Shown: positions 9,255-18,971, counted from the stretch's first letter. The stretch is DNA of 64,000 bases from Akkermansia muciniphila (GCA_943333275.1 CALQSQ010000007.1:1-64000), one strand, 5' to 3'. Notes: generated from the letters alone by a model not told the origin. Numbers and translations: made by a program.

Positions 9255-9777
9255 TTGCAAGGACAATTAACTTCTGCGCGCAGTTTTTTTTGTAAAAATC
9301 ATAATTCGGGTGGCTGTTTGGGTCTATTAACCTCTCACCTTATCATCAAAAGTAAAGAATTATCAAGCGGGAATCTCACTTTTTTGAAAAAACTGCAAAA
9401 ACGAAAGGCTTCGTTCCGGAAAAATTACACCCCCTCGACTGATGCGGGGGCCGAAAAGGTCGCTCATCTGTGCGCCATTGGCCCCGCACGGCGTTTGTCG
9501 GAGAGTAAATTGGTGAACAATGGCAGATACTAAGCCAGGGATGAGCATTTCGCATCTTGAATATTTGGCAGGAGTAGTGGTGGTTTGTGATGCGAGTTCT
9601 GCATGAAGTGGGACCCAATCGGCGGACTTGATTCCGGAAGCCGAGAAGGTGCCCTGCGGGGTTCCGTTTGGTATATTAAAGAGAAACTTGCAATCGTGGT
9701 CCCTCAATTGGTGGATGTTCCGATGAGTTCGCTATGAAAATTAGAGCGACTGAACCGACGTTTTGCACAATCCTCCC

Positions 9778-9805
9778 TTGACGCACCGAGGATGCTCCCT
9801 ATACT
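9778..9805 (+). promoter_or_regulatory. Sigma70-type promoter of the nusA-infB operon
   Basis: TTGACG (9778-9783), a 16-bp spacer and TATACT (9800-9805) give five of six matches at each box. Transcription would begin near 9812, leaving a leader of about 57 nt before the nusA ATG. Confidence 0.72.
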
Positions 9806-9868
9806 CCGCCCCCTTGACGAGGGTGGGAAGTAATTCCCGCTCTTTTTCATTCTAGAGGGAATTTATTT

Positions 9869-11140
9869 ATGACGAGTGAGTTAATCGCATTATTCGATTA
9901 TTATGAACGTGAGAAGGGAATCAACCGGAGCAAACTGGTTGAGGCCATCTCTGGCGCATTGCTGACTGCGTCCAAAAAAAGCGTGGGACCAGCCCGGGAA
10001 TTGCGGGTGGATATTGACCCCGTGAAGGGCAATATCAAGCTCATCGCCAAACTTGTCGCCGTGGAGAACGTGACCCAGCCCTACGACGAGATCAGTCTCG
10101 CCATGGCCAACCGCATCAAGCCGGGCTCCGTGATCGGAGACGAGATCGATGTTGAGGTCACCCCGAAGGGATTTGGCCGCATTGCAGCCCAGACCGCCAA
10201 GCAGGCCATGATGCAGCGCATCCGTCAGGAGGAGAAATCCATGATGTATGACGAGTTCAAGGATCGGGCGGGGGACATCGTCGTGGGCACCGTCCGCCGC
10301 TTCGACAAGAGCGACGTCATCGTCGATCTCGGGAAATTTGAAGCCATCATGCCGAAGAAGGAGCGCGTCGCCACCGAGGACTACAACGTGGGCGACAAAG
10401 TGCGCGCTTATGTCGTCGCTGTGGAAAATGGCGTGCGCGGCCCGGAAATCATCCTCTCGCGCAGCCACCCTAATTTTGTCCGCCGACTCTTCGAAAACGA
10501 AGTCAGTGAAATCGGTGACCATTCGGTCCAGATCCGTGCCATCGCCCGGGAGGCCGGATACCGCACCAAACTTGCGGTGTATAGTCCTGACTCGAAAATG
10601 GATCCGGTGGGAGCCTGTGTTGGTCATCGCGGAGCCCGCGTAAAAAACATCGTCCGCGAGCTCAACAATGAAAAGGTGGACATCATCCGCTGGAGTGATG
10701 ACGTGAAGGAATTCCTCAAGGACGCCCTGAAGCCCGCCACCATCGCCGATGACAAGATCACTCTGGATCCCGCCAACAAGCGCATCCACGTCCGTGTGAA
10801 TGAAGAGGAACTGGCCAAGGCGATCGGTCGCAACGGTCAAAACGTCCGCCTCACCAACCGGCTCATGGGCTGGGACGTGCAGGTCGAGCGGGATGCGTCC
10901 GATCACGAACGCTTTGAATTGAAAGTCAAGGGTGCGGCCAAATTGCTGGCTGAACAACTCGAGATCGACCCTGAAGTTGCCGAAAGCATCGTCAAGGGCG
11001 GACTCCTGACCTTGGAAGCCGTCGCCACCCAGGCGGACGGCAACGATCTGGCCGATATGCTCAACGTTGCGCCCGAGGAGGGTGCCGCGCTGCATCAGAA
11101 GGCTGAAGAAAAATTTCGCGCCCTCGGCGCCAATCGCTAA
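9869..11140 (+). CDS. nusA: Transcription termination/antitermination factor NusA
   Basis: NusA (423 aa) binds RNA polymerase and nascent RNA and modulates pausing, termination and antitermination. The order seen is: an N-terminal polymerase-binding domain (residues ~1-125), an S1 domain (GDIVVGTVRRFDKSDVIVDLGKFEAIMP), then two KH domains (VGACVGHRGARVKNIVRELNNEKVDII and EEELAKAIGRNGQNVRLTNRLMGWDV). A short acidic helical C-terminus follows (DPEVAESIVKGGLLTLEAVA). The length fits a form with at most one short C-terminal repeat. AGAGGGA lies upstream of the ATG. It is the first gene of the operon with infB 34 bp downstream; rimP is missing from its usual place. Confidence 0.97.
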   Translation: MTSELIALFDYYEREKGINRSKLVEAISGALLTASKKSVGPARELRVDIDPVKGNIKLIAKLVAVENVTQPYDEISLAMANRIKPGSVIGDEIDVEVTPKGFGRIAAQTAKQAMMQRIRQEEKSMMYDEFKDRAGDIVVGTVRRFDKSDVIVDLGKFEAIMPKKERVATEDYNVGDKVRAYVVAVENGVRGPEIILSRSHPNFVRRLFENEVSEIGDHSVQIRAIAREAGYRTKLAVYSPDSKMDPVGACVGHRGARVKNIVRELNNEKVDIIRWSDDVKEFLKDALKPATIADDKITLDPANKRIHVRVNEEELAKAIGRNGQNVRLTNRLMGWDVQVERDASDHERFELKVKGAAKLLAEQLEIDPEVAESIVKGGLLTLEAVATQADGNDLADMLNVAPEEGAALHQKAEEKFRALGANR

Positions 11141-11174
11141 AGCACTCTAGCTATGAGCGCAGAATCCATATTGC

Positions 11175-13553
11175 ATGCCCGCAAAACCAAAAAGTCCCAC
11201 CTCCAAATCCGAATCACCTTCTGCCAAACCAGCGCGCAAGAAGGCCGGTTCCCTGTTGTCAGATCAAGATGAAATAACGGAGCGGGAAGCCGAAACCCCG
11301 CCCGCCAAATCCTCCAGCCGAAAATCCACCATCACCGAACTCCGCAAGGACGGAGCCCTGGACCTGCTGGAGGAAAAGCCCCGCGCCAAAAGGACCGAGC
11401 CTGCCGTGGAAGTGCCCAGAATTGGCAGCCGGCGCAACAAAGTCAACGCCCCCCCACCGCCCCCCCCGCCGGTCGATCCAGGCCCGTCCAAACTCGACGA
11501 GCAAAAGCTTAACGCCCTATCGCTCTTCGATACCGACGCCATCAAGGCGGATCGCATCCGGCAGCGCGAAGCCAAGCGGCAGGAGGCGGAGGAAAAGAAG
11601 AATCTCCCCGCCATTTCCCGACTCCTTCAGGAAAAGGACGAGCGCATCGAAGCCAACAAGGCATCGCTGACCGCCATTTTCCATAAAACCCAAAGTCCCT
11701 CCGAAATCTCCGAACCCGCCGCTCCGGTCGCCGAGGAAACGGTGGTTGTGGCGGAGGAGGAAGCCAGCGATCCCAAGGTGATTCATCTCAAGCCACCGAT
11801 CATTGTGCGGGATCTGGCGGAAAAGATGGGACTCAAGCCGTTCAAGCTCGTGGCCGATCTGATGGCGATGGATATATTCGTCAATCAAACGCAGTCGATC
11901 GAGTCCGATGTGGCGGTCAAGATTGCTGAAAAACACGGTTTCACCTTCGAACGCGAGAAGCGCCAGAAGGGTGAAGGAGTGCACAAAGAGGAGGCCACCA
12001 TCGCCATGCCGCCCCCGCCCCCGCCCGTGGAGGAGGATCAGTTGCAGCCGCGGCCCCCGATCATCACGGTCATGGGACACGTGGACCACGGTAAAACGAG
12101 CCTGCTGGATGCCATTCGCAAATCGCGCGTTGCCTCGGGCGAAGCCGGCGGGATCACCCAGCATCTTGGTGCCTACAGCGTCGAGCATAACGGCCAGAAC
12201 GTTACTTTTCTCGACACACCCGGTCACGCGGCCTTTACTGCCATGCGCTCCCGGGGTGCAGGTCTCACGGACATTGTCATTTTGGTGGTCGCCGCGGATG
12301 ACGGGCTGATGCCGCAATCCCTGGAATCCATTGCGCACGCCAAGGCCGCGAACGTTACCATCGTGGTGGCCATGAATAAAATGGACCTTCCCTCTGCCAA
12401 TCCGGACCGCCTCATGGCCCAGTTGCAGGAACAGGGACTGAGCCCGGAAGCCTGGGGAGGAACCACTCCCGTCATTCCCGTCTCCGCCACCAAGGGCACG
12501 GGCATCGATAAACTTTTGGAATCCGCGTTGCTTGAAGCCGAAGTCCTCGAACTCAAGGCCAACCCCAAGGCACCCTGCCGCGGGATCATTGTGGAATCAC
12601 GCGTGGAGCCTGGCAAGGGTCCCAGCGCCACCGTCATTCCCCGTTCCGGAACGCTTCGCAATGGAGACAGTTTCATTTGCGGACCGCTCTACGGCAAGGT
12701 CAAGAGCATGCTCGATGACCGAGGACAAGCCATCAAGGAGGCCGGCCCGGCCATCCCGGTGGAAGTCATCGGTTTCAGTGCCCTGCCGAATGTTGGCGAT
12801 GAACTGATCGTCATGGAAGACCGCGAGGCCAAGCGCCTCAGCGAGCAGCGGACCAGCGAGCAGCGCATGGAGAAGCTCTCGGCCCCCCGCCGAGTTTCCC
12901 TCGAAAGCCTGTTTCAACAGATGGAGGATGGCGCCCGCAAGGCCCTGCGCATCATTCTCAAGACGGATGTTCAGGGATCGCTGGAAGCCATCACCGGTCA
13001 GTTGAAGGAAATCAAATCCGACAAGATCGATCTCGAGATTCTTCTCAGCGGCGTCGGCCCGATCACCGAAAATGATGTCCTGCTCGCCAGTGCCTCCGAG
13101 GCGATCCTCATTGGATTCTCCACGAAGCTGGAGAGCAAGGCTGTCAAAGTCGCACGGGCCGAAGGCGTCGAAGTGAAACTCTTCTCCGTCATCTACGAAC
13201 TATTCGATCAGGTGAAACTGGCGATGCTGGGCCGGCTTGATCCCATTGCCCGCGAGAAAAACCTTGGCTTCGCGCTCGTTAAGCAGATTTTCAAAGTTCA
13301 CAAGGGCCGCATCGGTGGTTGTGTGGTGCAGAGTGGCAAAATCCTCCGCTCCGCTCGCGCCCGCGTCCTCCGCGGCAAGGACCGGATCCCGGTTTACGAT
13401 GGTGGATTCCACACCCTGCGGCGCTTCACGGAGGATGTCACCGAAGTCCGCAACGGACTGGAATGCGGGATCAAACTAGGCGATTTCAACGACTACGAGG
13501 AGAACGATCTCATCGAATGTTACGAATTGGAGAAAATCCCCCAGACGCTTTGA
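11175..13553 (+). CDS. infB: Translation initiation factor IF-2
   Basis: IF-2 (792 aa) is the GTPase that brings fMet-tRNA to the 30S subunit and promotes subunit joining. The N-terminal ~200 residues are Lys/Pro/Glu-rich and include a run of seven prolines, as is usual for this variable region. The IF2_N module is at ~215-260 ([24 protein letters not shown]). The G domain has [30 protein letters not shown] and SATKG, all intact. Domains II-IV follow through the conserved C-terminus ([38 protein letters not shown]). No clear Shine-Dalgarno site precedes the ATG. Confidence 0.97.
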   Translation: MPAKPKSPTSKSESPSAKPARKKAGSLLSDQDEITEREAETPPAKSSSRKSTITELRKDGALDLLEEKPRAKRTEPAVEVPRIGSRRNKVNAPPPPPPPVDPGPSKLDEQKLNALSLFDTDAIKADRIRQREAKRQEAEEKKNLPAISRLLQEKDERIEANKASLTAIFHKTQSPSEISEPAAPVAEETVVVAEEEASDPKVIHLKPPIIVRDLAEKMGLKPFKLVADLMAMDIFVNQTQSIESDVAVKIAEKHGFTFEREKRQKGEGVHKEEATIAMPPPPPPVEEDQLQPRPPIITVMGHVDHGKTSLLDAIRKSRVASGEAGGITQHLGAYSVEHNGQNVTFLDTPGHAAFTAMRSRGAGLTDIVILVVAADDGLMPQSLESIAHAKAANVTIVVAMNKMDLPSANPDRLMAQLQEQGLSPEAWGGTTPVIPVSATKGTGIDKLLESALLEAEVLELKANPKAPCRGIIVESRVEPGKGPSATVIPRSGTLRNGDSFICGPLYGKVKSMLDDRGQAIKEAGPAIPVEVIGFSALPNVGDELIVMEDREAKRLSEQRTSEQRMEKLSAPRRVSLESLFQQMEDGARKALRIILKTDVQGSLEAITGQLKEIKSDKIDLEILLSGVGPITENDVLLASASEAILIGFSTKLESKAVKVARAEGVEVKLFSVIYELFDQVKLAMLGRLDPIAREKNLGFALVKQIFKVHKGRIGGCVVQSGKILRSARARVLRGKDRIPVYDGGFHTLRRFTEDVTEVRNGLECGIKLGDFNDYEENDLIECYELEKIPQTL

Positions 13554-13653
13554 TGCATGGTGGGTAAGGAAATGAGAGAGTAGGAAAAGTCAGGCTCTTT
13601 CATTGCAAAGTCCTCACTCTCGCACTCCGCCCCCTCCCTCACTCCCTTCATCC

Positions 13654-14052
13654 ATGAAAAACCGCCTAGCCCGAGTCAACGAACTCATTCAGCGCGAGTT
13701 GAGCACCATCATCCAGCGCGATATTGAATTTCCCGGCTCGCTCGTGACGATCAACAGCGTGGACATCACTCCGGACCTCCGTCATTGCCATGTGTACGTC
13801 GGGGTGATCGGCAAGGAAAATGCGGCGGAGAAGGCGGTCGAAAAATTGCAGGAGAAACGCTCCATGCTTCAATCCAGGCTCATGGGACGCATCACCCTGC
13901 GTCAGACGCCGCTGCTGGATTTCAAACTCGACAACAGCATCGAGCGCGGAGTGCGGATTACGCGGATCATGGAGGACATCGATGCTCAGATTGGGCCGGA
14001 TGCTTGGAAGACGCTCGCGGATCCCGCGGCCATCACGGAGGAGGAAGACTAG
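13654..14052 (+). CDS. rbfA: Ribosome-binding factor A
   Basis: RbfA (132 aa) is a KH-type protein that binds pre-30S particles and helps mature the 16S 5' region. The ATG at 13654 gives the usual family start MKNRLARVNELIQRELSTIIQRD; the track ORF from 13603 adds an improbable proline-rich leader. Family features seen are VTINSVDITPDLRHCHVYVGVIG and the C-terminal LDFKLDNSIERGVRITRIMEDI. It lies 100 bp after infB and its stop is one base before the ATG of the next gene, so the two are surely cotranscribed. Confidence 0.95.
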   Translation: MKNRLARVNELIQRELSTIIQRDIEFPGSLVTINSVDITPDLRHCHVYVGVIGKENAAEKAVEKLQEKRSMLQSRLMGRITLRQTPLLDFKLDNSIERGVRITRIMEDIDAQIGPDAWKTLADPAAITEEED

Positions 14053-14053
14053 C

Positions 14054-15064
14054 ATGACGGGCCCACGCACCAATTCCTCCCTGGCTGAAATGGCGGCCAA
14101 ACTTCGCGACCATCAGCGCTTCGCGGTCCTCAGCCATTATCGGCCGGATGGCGATGCCATCGGCAGCACTCTGGCCGTCGGACTCGCGCTGGAGGCCCTT
14201 GGAAAGACGGTGCACATGCTCAACGAAGACGACGTGCCCGGCAGCCTCGCTTTTCTCCCCGGCACCGAGCGCATCAAGCAACCCACCACGCCCCTGGACG
14301 TGGAAGTGATCGTCGCCGTCGACTGCGCCAACTGCGACCGGCTCGGCAGCAAGTGCCTGGAAATGGTCGCGGGGGCGAACCGCCTCTGGATCAATATCGA
14401 CCACCATCGCAGCAACGAAGGCTACGGCGACATCCATTACATCGATGCTGGCAGCCCGGCCACCGGACAGATTCTTTATGATTTCCTCAGTTCGCAGGGA
14501 CTGCCACTGACGCGCGAAATTGGCGACAACCTCTACGTCGCGATCAGCACCGACACCGGGTCCTTTCAATACGACAGCGTCACCGCCCACACCTACGAAA
14601 TCGGCGCCGCCCTGATGAAGCTGGGTGTCAATGTCTCGCGTTTGTCGCAGGAAACCTACGAAAATTTCCCCCTGCGCCGCATCGAACTTCTGCGGGGCCT
14701 GCTCAATGTCATGCAGATCACGCACGGAGGACGCGTCGCCTCCTGGGCGCTCACGCAGGACCTGGCCCGGCAGGTCGGGATCGCGCCGGAGGATTCCGAG
14801 GGATTGATCGACACCCTGCGGGCGATCCAGGGCGTCATCGTCGCCGTCTATTTTGAAGAAATGGCTGATGGCAAGATTCGCCTCAGCCTGCGTTCCAAGG
14901 ACAAACGCATCGACGTTGGTCATCTCGCCGCGCAATTCGGTGGCGGTGGCCATGCCTTGGCCGCGGGCATTCGCATGCGAGGACCCCTTTCTGAAGTTCA
15001 AACCACCATTTTCGCAGCCCTGAATGAAGCAATACAAACACTCCCCCCAGCAGGAATTCATTGA
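14054..15064 (+). CDS. nrnA: DHH/DHHA1-family phosphoesterase (NrnA-like nanoRNase / pAp phosphatase)
   Basis: This 336-aa protein has a DHH domain (SHYRPDGDAIGSTLAVGLAL, IVAVDCANCDRLG, INIDHHRSNEGYG, YVAISTDTGSFQY) and a DHHA1 domain ending in FGGGGHALAAG. The metal-binding Asp and His residues expected of the family are present. Relatives degrade short oligoribonucleotides and dephosphorylate pAp with manganese. The start at 14054 sits one base after the rbfA stop. The 3' end overlaps truB by 41 bp, so the two are translationally coupled. The same rbfA-DHH-truB order is common in other bacteria. Confidence 0.9.
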   Translation: MTGPRTNSSLAEMAAKLRDHQRFAVLSHYRPDGDAIGSTLAVGLALEALGKTVHMLNEDDVPGSLAFLPGTERIKQPTTPLDVEVIVAVDCANCDRLGSKCLEMVAGANRLWINIDHHRSNEGYGDIHYIDAGSPATGQILYDFLSSQGLPLTREIGDNLYVAISTDTGSFQYDSVTAHTYEIGAALMKLGVNVSRLSQETYENFPLRRIELLRGLLNVMQITHGGRVASWALTQDLARQVGIAPEDSEGLIDTLRAIQGVIVAVYFEEMADGKIRLSLRSKDKRIDVGHLAAQFGGGGHALAAGIRMRGPLSEVQTTIFAALNEAIQTLPPAGIH

Positions 15065-15764
15065 CGGAGTCCTCCTCGTTGACAAAGGCCAGGACATGAC
15101 CTCCCACGATGTGGTGGCCGTCGCACGCCGCAGTCTCAATGAACGCAAGATCGGCCATTGTGGAACCCTTGATCCCATGGCCACCGGTCTGCTCATTCTC
15201 GTGATCGGTCGTGCCACCAAAATCCAGGATCTCCTGATGGCCGAGGAAAAGGAATACGAGGGCATCATCCGTCTGGGATCCACCACCAGCACCCAGGACC
15301 GCCAGGGTGAAGTGCTGGAGACCAAGCCTGTGCCTGAGTTGACCCGCGAGCAAATCGTCGCTGCCTTTGACCAGTTCAAAGGTGATTTCCATCAAATGCC
15401 GCCCATGGTCAGCGCCATCAAAAAGGACGGCGTTCCCCTCTATAAGCTCGCCCGCGAAGGCAAGACCGTGGAGCGCGAGCTGCGGCTCGTCACGGTTTTC
15501 CATTATGAAATCAAGGAAATCGCTCTCCCGGACATCAGTTTCCGGGTCGTTTGCAGCAAGGGATTCTATGTCCGCACCTACGCTCATGACATCGGGGCGG
15601 TACTTGGATGCGGAGCGCACCTACAGGAACTCCGCCGCACCCGCAGTGGGAAATTCACCGTGGAGGGAAACATTGATTTCCAGACTTTGAAAACCGCCAC
15701 GCGGGAGGAAGTCATGAGCCGCATGTTGACGCTGCGGGATGTGTCCAAATTGCGCGGTGCCTAG
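15024..15764 (+). CDS. truB: tRNA pseudouridine(55) synthase TruB
   Basis: TruB (246 aa) makes pseudouridine 55 in the T-loop of tRNAs. The N-terminus has the family pattern GVLLVDKGQDMTSHDVV, and the catalytic Asp is in GHCGTLDPMATGLL. Other conserved parts are KEYEGIIRLGSTTSTQDRQG, MPPMVSAIKKDGVPLYKLAR and GFYVRTYAHDIG. The protein is slightly short because it stops after the catalytic core without an extended PUA domain. It starts inside the end of the upstream DHH gene (41-bp overlap) and lies 18 bp before ribF. Confidence 0.96.
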   Translation: MKQYKHSPQQEFIDGVLLVDKGQDMTSHDVVAVARRSLNERKIGHCGTLDPMATGLLILVIGRATKIQDLLMAEEKEYEGIIRLGSTTSTQDRQGEVLETKPVPELTREQIVAAFDQFKGDFHQMPPMVSAIKKDGVPLYKLAREGKTVERELRLVTVFHYEIKEIALPDISFRVVCSKGFYVRTYAHDIGAVLGCGAHLQELRRTRSGKFTVEGNIDFQTLKTATREEVMSRMLTLRDVSKLRGA

Positions 15765-15782
15765 CCGCCCATCATTGCCGCC

Positions 15783-16754
15783 ATGCAAACGCACCACAGT
15801 CTCACTGATTTACGTTCTATTCCCGGTCCACTGCATCTGGCCATAGGAGTCTTCGATGGTGTGCATCTGGGGCATCAGGAAGTCATCCGTCAGGCCCAGG
15901 ATGCCGCCATCCAGCATGGGGGCACCGCGGTCGTCGTGACGTTTGATCCGCATCCCATCCGGGTGGTGCGGCCGGAGCATGCGCCGAGTCTGCTGACATC
16001 CACCCGGCACCGGGAAATCATCCTTGCGCGACTGGGGGTCATGCATTTGCTTGAAATCCCGTTTACCAGGGAGTTTGCGGCCAATACCGCGGAACAGTTT
16101 GTGGAATTGCTGCGGGAGAACAGCCAGCCGCTGGGCAGTGTCAACGTCGGATCCGACTGGGCCTTTGGCCGGGGTCGTCAGGGAACCCTGGCCACTCTGC
16201 AGGAGCTGGGTGCCCGCCTTGGATTCATGGTCAACGGAGCCCCGCGCGTCTGTCATGGCGATGAACCCATCAGCAGCACCCGCATTCGCCACGAAGTGGA
16301 GGAGGGTGATTTTTTAGCAGTGCAAAATTTGCTTGGTCGCTCCTATTCCGTGCTGGGCACGGTGGTCAAGGGGCGTCAACTTGGGCGCAAAATCGGTTTT
16401 CCCACCGCCAACCTCGCCCACCTGGCAGAGCAACTCCCCCCAGTCGGCGTGTATGCTGTGCGCGCCCGACTCGACGATACCTTCCTGCCCGCCGTCGCCA
16501 ATCTTGGATACCGTCCCACAGTCACCGACGGAGAGCGCGAGCGCATCCTTGAGGTCCACCTGTTGGATTTTGACCAGGACATCTACGGACGTGAACTTGA
16601 AGTAAAATTTGTCCAGCGCCTCCGCGAGGAAATGCGCCTCGGCAGTCTGGAGGAACTGAAGGCACAGATCGCCATGGACACGCTCCAGGCCCGAAGAATC
16701 CTCACCGATGCGGCCCCGGCCGTTTCAGCGGTGGAGGATGATCTGGACAGCTAG
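15783..16754 (+). CDS. ribF: Bifunctional riboflavin kinase / FAD synthetase
   Basis: RibF (323 aa) phosphorylates riboflavin to FMN and adenylates FMN to FAD. The N-terminal nucleotidyltransferase half shows IGVFDGVHLGHQEVI, VVTFDPHP and ISSTRIRHEVEEGD. The C-terminal kinase half shows GTVVKGRQLGRKIGFPTANL, GVYAVRARLDD and the closing LEVHLLDFDQDIYGRELEV. The order after truB is the classic nusA-operon arrangement. No FMN riboswitch is visible before it, as expected for an operon-internal gene. Confidence 0.97.
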   Translation: MQTHHSLTDLRSIPGPLHLAIGVFDGVHLGHQEVIRQAQDAAIQHGGTAVVVTFDPHPIRVVRPEHAPSLLTSTRHREIILARLGVMHLLEIPFTREFAANTAEQFVELLRENSQPLGSVNVGSDWAFGRGRQGTLATLQELGARLGFMVNGAPRVCHGDEPISSTRIRHEVEEGDFLAVQNLLGRSYSVLGTVVKGRQLGRKIGFPTANLAHLAEQLPPVGVYAVRARLDDTFLPAVANLGYRPTVTDGERERILEVHLLDFDQDIYGRELEVKFVQRLREEMRLGSLEELKAQIAMDTLQARRILTDAAPAVSAVEDDLDS

Positions 16755-16837
16755 GCGGGTTCGTAATTGTCAGCAGCAGGCTGACGATGGCAGAAATTCC
16801 CCGTTGCCAGCCTCCCTGCGCGGTCCATCGTCCGGGC

Positions 16838-17383
16838 ATGACAAATGATATTGAATTGATTCGCGACGTCGAGGCCATCCAGATTCCCAGCGGGGATACC
16901 GTCCACCTTCCGGTGGGGACGAAGGTGATCATCACGCAGAGCCTGGGGGGATCCTACACGGTGGCGACCGAGCAGGGTCTGGCGCGCATTTCCGCCAAGA
17001 ATGCGGATGCCCTGGGGTTGGATAAAGCCACCGGAGCTCAGAACGAACAAACTGGCGAACGCCTGACCGGGCCGGAGTTGGAGGCGGCGATCTGGAAGCA
17101 ATTGAAGAGCGTTTTTGATCCTGAAATCCCCGTCAACATCGTGGACCTTGGCCTCGTCTATGATTGTGTGGTGGAACCGGAGGATGGACAGGCGGTCGTC
17201 AAAATGAAGATGACGCTGACGGCACCCGGCTGCGGCATGGGCCCGACCATTGCGGCGGATGCGCAGGGGAAAATTATGTCGGTGCCAGGGGTCGATGATG
17301 CGCGTGTGGAGATCGTCTGGGAGCCGATGTGGCATCAGGACATGATCTCGGAAGCCGGCAGAATGCAGCTCGGCATGGTGTAG
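16838..17383 (+). CDS. sufT: Fe-S cluster maturation protein SufT (DUF59/MIP18 family)
   Basis: This 181-aa protein starts at MTNDIEL (16838); the track ORF adds an unlikely 17-aa leader. The N-terminal ~70 residues are the SufT-specific beta-rich extension (IPSGDTVHLPVGTKVIITQSLGGSYTV). The DUF59 domain follows (LKSVFDPEIPVNIVDLGLVYD ... LTAPGCGMGP), with the conserved Cys in APGC. Family members help deliver Fe-S clusters to apo-proteins when demand is high. The gene is 19 bp upstream of lipA, whose product needs two 4Fe-4S clusters; that adjacency supports a role in LipA maturation. Confidence 0.92.
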   Translation: MTNDIELIRDVEAIQIPSGDTVHLPVGTKVIITQSLGGSYTVATEQGLARISAKNADALGLDKATGAQNEQTGERLTGPELEAAIWKQLKSVFDPEIPVNIVDLGLVYDCVVEPEDGQAVVKMKMTLTAPGCGMGPTIAADAQGKIMSVPGVDDARVEIVWEPMWHQDMISEAGRMQLGMV

Positions 17384-17402
17384 TTTTAAATTCATTTCCA
17401 TC

Positions 17403-18317
17403 ATGCCCAAGATCGACGCCTCCCTGCATCTGGAAAAAAAGCCGCCCTGGATCAAGGTGCGATTGCCGAGCAATCCCGTCTTCTGGTCCACCAAGGCTCT
17501 GGTGGCGGACCTGAAGCTGCACACGGTCTGCGAGGAGGCACAGTGCCCGAACCGATGGGAATGCTGGAGCCAGGGGACAGCGACGTTTATGATCGCCGGG
17601 GACCGGTGCACGCGGGCCTGTGGATTCTGCGCTGTGAAAACGGCCAAACCCTTTGCCCTGGAGGTGGACGAACCGCAGCGCGTCGCCACCGCCACCAAAC
17701 GCATGGGCCTCAACCACGTGGTGATCACTGCCGTGGCGCGGGATGATTTGCCGGACGGTGGCGCGGAGCACTTTGCCCGGACCGTCGAGGCGGTGAGATT
17801 GGAAAATCCCGGTATTACGATTGAAATTCTCGTGCCTGATTTCAACGGCAAGGATGACGCGCTGCAGTTGGTGATGAATGCCCGGCCGCATATTTTTAAT
17901 CACAATCTGGAAACCGTCGAGCGGCTGACTCCACTTGTGCGCAGCCGGGCGGTTTACCGCCGCAGTCTGCACGTGCTGCGCCGGGCGGCGGAAATGTCCC
18001 CGGGCCGGGTGGCGACCAAGAGCGGTCTGATGCTTGGTCTGGGGGAGACGGATGAGGAATTGATGCAGGCTCTGGACGATCTGCGCGCCCATGGCGTAAC
18101 TGTTCTCACCCTCGGCCAATACCTGCGTCCGAGTCCCAAACATCTACCGGTCGTGGAATACATCCTTCCTGAAAAATTCGAATGGTGGAAAACGGTCGCC
18201 GAAGGCAAGGGGTTCCGCCATGTGGCTTCCGGGCCGCTGGTGCGCAGCAGTTACCATGCGGCGGATTTTCATCCGGAGGATGATCTCATCAAGGACGGGC
18301 TTGCCGTTAACGGATAA
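17403..18317 (+). CDS. lipA: Lipoyl synthase (radical SAM)
   Basis: LipA (304 aa) inserts two sulfurs into protein-bound octanoyl groups. The auxiliary cluster cysteines are in CEEAQCPNRWEC (residues ~42-53) and the radical-SAM cluster is CTRACGFC. VVITAVARDDLPDGGA, HNLETVERLT, KSGLMLGLGETDEEL and the C-terminal SGPLVRSSYHAAD with the RSSYHA cluster-ligand motif are all present, so the enzyme looks complete. It follows sufT by 19 bp. No lipB is visible in the window. Confidence 0.97.
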   Translation: MPKIDASLHLEKKPPWIKVRLPSNPVFWSTKALVADLKLHTVCEEAQCPNRWECWSQGTATFMIAGDRCTRACGFCAVKTAKPFALEVDEPQRVATATKRMGLNHVVITAVARDDLPDGGAEHFARTVEAVRLENPGITIEILVPDFNGKDDALQLVMNARPHIFNHNLETVERLTPLVRSRAVYRRSLHVLRRAAEMSPGRVATKSGLMLGLGETDEELMQALDDLRAHGVTVLTLGQYLRPSPKHLPVVEYILPEKFEWWKTVAEGKGFRHVASGPLVRSSYHAADFHPEDDLIKDGLAVNG

Positions 18318-18425
18318 CGTCGTTGCTTTCCCAGCGAACGGGGGTTGGGAAATTCCGGCAAGATGCACCCAAATTGTCGATGGCGCATGCACTCCGATGG
18401 ACTTCAATTGGAAGGCACGGGATGG

Positions 18426-18875
18426 TCATGACTTCGCTTTCGAAGTGAACAATTTAGCAGTCGCCAATGTTGCCAAAGGACCGCTGACAAGGTCCCGAAG
18501 GGTGTGGCGGTCCAGACTGGCATAGAAGGCGCTCATCGCCTCCGAAAGAAACCCTTTGAGGGAACAACAACGGATGAGGGGGCAGGTATTGGTGGCGGGA
18601 TCGAAGCATTCCAGGAGAACGGACCGGGATTCCGTCTGACGAACGAGTTTGCCAATTTGAATTTGATCGGGAGAAATTGCCAGCTGAATGCCGCCGCCGC
18701 GGCCTCGTTGGGTATCGAGGTACCCGAGCTTGCCAAGATTATGGACCACCTTGGCGAGGTGGTTGCGGGAGATACCGTAGGCCGCAGTGACCTCATCCAG
18801 AACAAAAGCTTCCCCTTTAAGAGCGGCAAACATGAGCACACGAAGCGAGTAATCACTGAAGAGGCTGAGGTTCAT
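18426..18875 (-). CDS. nsrR: Rrf2-family repressor, NsrR-like nitric oxide sensor
   Basis: This 149-aa Rrf2 protein has the N-terminal winged helix (MNLSLFSDYSLRVLMFAALK ... YGISRNHLAKVVHNLGKLGYLDTQRGRGGGIQLA). The cluster-binding region is CFDPATNTCPLIRCCSLKG, matching the three-cysteine NsrR pattern that holds a nitric-oxide-reactive Fe-S cluster; an extra Cys sits beside the third. The C-terminus (YASLDRHTLRDLV) also resembles NsrR. It is transcribed away from a haemoglobin gene, with an NsrR-type box in the shared region. IscR is less likely because the cysteine spacing and the neighbourhood fit NsrR better. Confidence 0.88.
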   Translation of the reverse strand: MNLSLFSDYSLRVLMFAALKGEAFVLDEVTAAYGISRNHLAKVVHNLGKLGYLDTQRGRGGGIQLAISPDQIQIGKLVRQTESRSVLLECFDPATNTCPLIRCCSLKGFLSEAMSAFYASLDRHTLRDLVSGPLATLATAKLFTSKAKS

Positions 18876-18971
18876 GTTTGGGTCACGGAGTTGGTTTGCG
18901 AGAATGGCTGGCTGGGCAACCTAGCTCAGGGAACCGCAGTTGTGTATGCAGAATAAATTTCCACTCCGATA

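Larger units (their letters stand above)
9150..9868. other. Long intergenic region between marR and nusA
   Basis: These 719 bp show no credible gene; small ORFs here have no recognisable features. They hold the marR promoter region, an AT-rich stretch (9280-9420), a possible hairpin GCGGGGGCC (9444-9452) / GGCCCCGC (9480-9487), and the nusA promoter at the right end. A rimP gene, which usually precedes nusA, is not present. Confidence 0.6.

Noticed and set aside
9442-9487. tmRNA-like start (GGGGGCCGAA)
   Set aside because: The characteristic tmRNA tag region and tRNA-like 3' end with CCA do not follow; only a modest hairpin remains.
9890-11095. 401-aa ORF antisense to nusA
   Set aside because: nusA is certain on the other strand, and the antisense translation has no recognisable feature.
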